The notes under the pieces: model-generated
Database searches by the model: none
Told to the model about the DNA's origin: nothing
What the model saw: the letters and a program-made list of their open reading frames with translations, nothing else
Translations under genes and position numbers: made by a program
In this document: positions 13,993-16,154 of the stretch, piece by piece
How the letters are laid out: every line of letters starts with the position of its first letter
Numbering within the stretch: position 1 is the first letter of the stretch
Assembly: GCA_031383745.1 (NCBI GenBank)
Contig: JANMZX010000576.1
Coordinates: 1 to 16,154, forward strand
Source: CAISIP01 sp031383745
Lineage (GTDB): Bacteria; Pseudomonadota; Gammaproteobacteria; Burkholderiales; Burkholderiaceae_C
Direction: 5' to 3'
Length of the DNA stretch: 16,154 nt

Positions 13993-14700
13993 ATGACCAC
14001 CGATACCCAACTGCTTCTCGACCACAACCGGGCCTGGGCGGCGCGCATGGAGCGCGACCGCCCTGGCTTTTTCACCGCCCTGCTGGCCCAGCAGAAGCCG
14101 CGCTACATGTGGATCGGCTGCTCCGACAGCCGCGTGCCGGCCAACGAGATCACCGGCCTGGAGCCGGGCGAGGTGTTTGTCCATCGCAACATCGCCAATG
14201 TGGTGGTGCATTCCGACCTCAACGCGCTGTCGACCATCCAGTTTGCCGTGGAGCACCTGAAGGTGGCACACATCATGGTGGTGGGCCACTACGGCTGTGC
14301 GGGCGTGCGTGCGGCGCTGCAGGGCACGCGCATCGGCCTGGCCGACAACTGGCTGCGGCACATCCGCGATCTCAAGCTGCGGCATCGCAAGCGGATCGAC
14401 CACCTGCCGGTCGAGCAACAGGAAGACGCCCTGTGCGAAATCAACGTCATCGAGCAGGTGGGCAACGTGGCCCTGTCGACCGTGCTGCAGGACGCATGGT
14501 CCCGCGGCCAGAAAGTGACCGTCCACGGCTGGGTCTACGGCTTGAAGGATGGCCTGCTCAAGGACCTGCAGGTCAGCATGGACGGCTCGGAAACCGTGGT
14601 CGATGTGTTTCGCACCGCCATCAAGCGCTACCCCCGCGCGGTGGGTTCCGCTGCAGGGGTCGAGGCCGACACCACCTTCGACTCGCTGGACGACGATTGA
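13993..14700 (+). CDS. can: Beta-class carbonic anhydrase
   Basis: The enzyme interconverts CO2 and bicarbonate. The 235-residue protein shows the beta-class zinc site: Cys43 and Asp45 with Arg47 in IGCSDSRVP, then His99 and Cys102 in VVGHYGCAGV. Other family blocks are GEVFVHRNIANVV (59-71), NVIEQVGN and VHGWVYGLKDG. It has no signal peptide and is cytoplasmic. It lies 40 bases after liuA and 6 bases before aceK, so it is probably in the same operon. In leucine breakdown bicarbonate is the co-substrate of the biotin enzyme methylcrotonyl-CoA carboxylase, which would explain its placement; that link is inferred. No Shine-Dalgarno sequence is obvious. Confidence 0.95.
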   Translation: MTTDTQLLLDHNRAWAARMERDRPGFFTALLAQQKPRYMWIGCSDSRVPANEITGLEPGEVFVHRNIANVVVHSDLNALSTIQFAVEHLKVAHIMVVGHYGCAGVRAALQGTRIGLADNWLRHIRDLKLRHRKRIDHLPVEQQEDALCEINVIEQVGNVALSTVLQDAWSRGQKVTVHGWVYGLKDGLLKDLQVSMDGSETVVDVFRTAIKRYPRAVGSAAGVEADTTFDSLDDD

Positions 14701-14706
14701 TCCTCC

Positions 14707-16154
14707 ATGTTTCCGCAGCGACTCGATTCCCCGCAGGCCTACGCAATCGCCAAGGCCATGATGGACGGCTTCAATCGCCATTACCGTCTGTTTCGCACTG
14801 AATCGGCGCGCGCCAAGCACCGGTTCGAAACCGCCGACTGGCACGGCCAGCAGCGGGCCCAGCGTGAGCGGATCGAGTTCTACGACCTGCGGGTGCGCGA
14901 GTGTTCTTCGCGCCTGGAGCGTGAATTCAAGGCGGGCGAGCAACCGATGGAGGTCTGGCAGCAGGTCAAGCTGCACTACATCGGCCTGCTGGTCGACCAC
15001 CACCAGCCCGAACTGGCCGAGACCTTCTTCAATTCCGTCACCACCAAGATACTGCACCGCAGCTATTTCCAGAACGATTTCATCTTCGTGCGGCCGGCCG
15101 TCAGCACCGAGTACATCGAGAACGACGAGCCGGCGGCGTTGCCGACCTACCGCTCGTACTACCCCACGCAGGCGGATCTGCAGCAGGTGCTGGTGCAGAT
15201 GGTCACGGACTTCGGCCTGCATCGGCCGTTCGACGACCTCCCGCGCGACTGCGGGCTGGTACGCGTGGCGATGGCCCGGCAGCTCGGCGAGGTCAAGTTG
15301 CGCGCGAATTTCCAGATCCAGGTGCTGTCGGGCCTGTTCTTCCGCAACAAGGGCGCCTATATCGTGGGCAAGATCATCAACGGGTTCAACGAGCAGCCGT
15401 TCGCCTTGCCGGTGCTTCACAACAAGACCGGGCAACTGGTCATCGACGCGGTGTTGTTCGGCGAGGACGACCTGCTGATCCTGTTCAGTTTTGCGCGTGC
15501 GTATTTCATGGTCGACATGGAGGTGCCCAGCGCCTATGTGCAGTTCCTGCGCAGCATGATGCCGCGCAAGCCGCGCAACGAGATGTACAGCGCGCTGGGC
15601 TTGCAAAAGCAGGGCAAGACACTCTTTTACCGGGATTTCCTGCACCACCTGCGCCACTCGACCGACAAGTTCCGCATCGCGCCCGGCATCAAGGGCATGG
15701 TGATGCTGGTGTTCGACCTGCCCTCGTTTCCCTATGTGTTCAAGGTCATCAAGGACTACTACCCGCCGCAAAAGGACACCACCCGCGAGCAGATCAAGGG
15801 CAAGTACCTGCTGGTCAAGCAGCACGACCGCGTCGGGCGCATGGCCGACACCCTCGAATACAGCGAGGTGGGTTTTCCGCGTGCGCGGTTCGACGACGAG
15901 CTGATCGCGGAGATCGAGAAGTTCGCGCCCAGCCAGCTGGAGGTCAGCGACCGCGACGGCGATGGCCAGACGGAAGTGATCATCAAGCACGTCTACATCG
16001 AGCGGCGCATGATCCCGCTCAACATCTACCTGCAGGAAGCCTTCGATCTGGGCCGGGGCGAGGGGGTGTCGGACGGCGCCGCCACACGTGCGCGGGCGCA
16101 GATCGAGCGCGGCGTCATCGAATACGGCAATGCCATCAAGGACCTGGTGGCCGC
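14707..16154 (+). CDS. aceK: Isocitrate dehydrogenase kinase/phosphatase (3' truncated by window)
   Basis: AceK phosphorylates or dephosphorylates isocitrate dehydrogenase and so directs isocitrate to the glyoxylate bypass or the TCA cycle. About 482 codons are present of an expected 580-600; the window end cuts the frame, with no internal stop. The N-terminal regulatory part includes QVKLHYIGLLVDHHQPELAE and SYFQNDFIFVRPA. The kinase core begins at APGIKGMVMLVFDLPSFPYV. Lys346 (VFKVIKD) and Asp381 (GRMADTLEY) correspond to E. coli Lys336 and Asp371, the ATP-binding and phosphatase residues, both offset by ten. KQHDRVGRMADTLEYSEV and HVYIERRMIPLNIYLQEAFD are nearly identical to AceK sequences as I recall them. 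It starts 6 bases after the carbonic anhydrase gene. Isocitrate lyase and malate synthase genes are not next to it here. Confidence 0.95.
   Translation, partial: MFPQRLDSPQAYAIAKAMMDGFNRHYRLFRTESARAKHRFETADWHGQQRAQRERIEFYDLRVRECSSRLEREFKAGEQPMEVWQQVKLHYIGLLVDHHQPELAETFFNSVTTKILHRSYFQNDFIFVRPAVSTEYIENDEPAALPTYRSYYPTQADLQQVLVQMVTDFGLHRPFDDLPRDCGLVRVAMARQLGEVKLRANFQIQVLSGLFFRNKGAYIVGKIINGFNEQPFALPVLHNKTGQLVIDAVLFGEDDLLILFSFARAYFMVDMEVPSAYVQFLRSMMPRKPRNEMYSALGLQKQGKTLFYRDFLHHLRHSTDKFRIAPGIKGMVMLVFDLPSFPYVFKVIKDYYPPQKDTTREQIKGKYLLVKQHDRVGRMADTLEYSEVGFPRARFDDELIAEIEKFAPSQLEVSDRDGDGQTEVIIKHVYIERRMIPLNIYLQEAFDLGRGEGVSDGAATRARAQIERGVIEYGNAIKDLVA

Noticed and set aside
13834..15990. A 718-codon open frame on the minus strand opposite can and aceK
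   Set aside because: It is a shadow of two well-supported plus-strand genes, with the low-complexity His/Leu/Val/Gln-rich composition typical of antisense translation.

Overview
The window is a piece of a betaproteobacterial chromosome, most likely order Burkholderiales and probably Comamonadaceae-like. The evidence is the 5S rRNA sequence, the high GC of the coding part, the FFLEELY-type protein beside the rRNA operon, and the order corC-lnt-glyQ-glyS-gmhB-plsC-M48 hydrolase. The species cannot be named from the sequence alone. I see no insertion sequence, prophage, CRISPR array or tRNA. This is core chromosome rather than a genomic island.

Region 1 (1-300) is the end of an rRNA operon: the last bases of 23S rRNA, a spacer with two small hairpins, a complete 5S rRNA and a strong intrinsic terminator. 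Region 2 (300-1900) has lower coding density. It holds a stretch with no credible gene, one minus-strand gene for an FFLEELY-motif protein of unknown function, and a roughly 420-base divergent intergenic region.

Region 3 (1904-10599) is a run of plus-strand housekeeping genes. It contains a GNAT acetyltransferase, corC (CBS-domain protein), lnt (apolipoprotein N-acyltransferase), glyQ and glyS (the two glycyl-tRNA synthetase subunits), gmhB (LPS heptose phosphatase), plsC (lysophosphatidate acyltransferase) and a YgjP-like M48-type zinc hydrolase. lnt, gmhB and plsC all serve the envelope. Genes are tightly packed, with 3-50 base gaps and one ATGA overlap. The larger gaps, before corC (about 96 bases) and before glyQ (about 156 bases), suggest separate promoters.

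Region 4 (10568-16154) is the most interesting part: a catabolic locus apparently controlled by a LiuR-like MerR-family regulator. A minus-strand metallo-beta-lactamase-fold hydrolase and the plus-strand regulator diverge from a shared intergenic region containing a 22-base operator-like sequence. A second copy, a perfect 22-base palindrome matching the first at 20 of 22 positions, lies before a run of a PaaI-like thioesterase, isovaleryl-CoA dehydrogenase (liuA), a beta-class carbonic anhydrase and isocitrate dehydrogenase kinase/phosphatase (aceK, cut by the window end). The likely theme is leucine/isovalerate breakdown. LiuA makes 3-methylcrotonyl-CoA, carbonic anhydrase could supply bicarbonate to the next enzyme (methylcrotonyl-CoA carboxylase, expected downstream), and AceK could open the glyoxylate bypass for the acetyl-CoA produced. 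The enzyme identities and operator repeats are visible in the sequence; the shared regulation and metabolic coupling are inferred.
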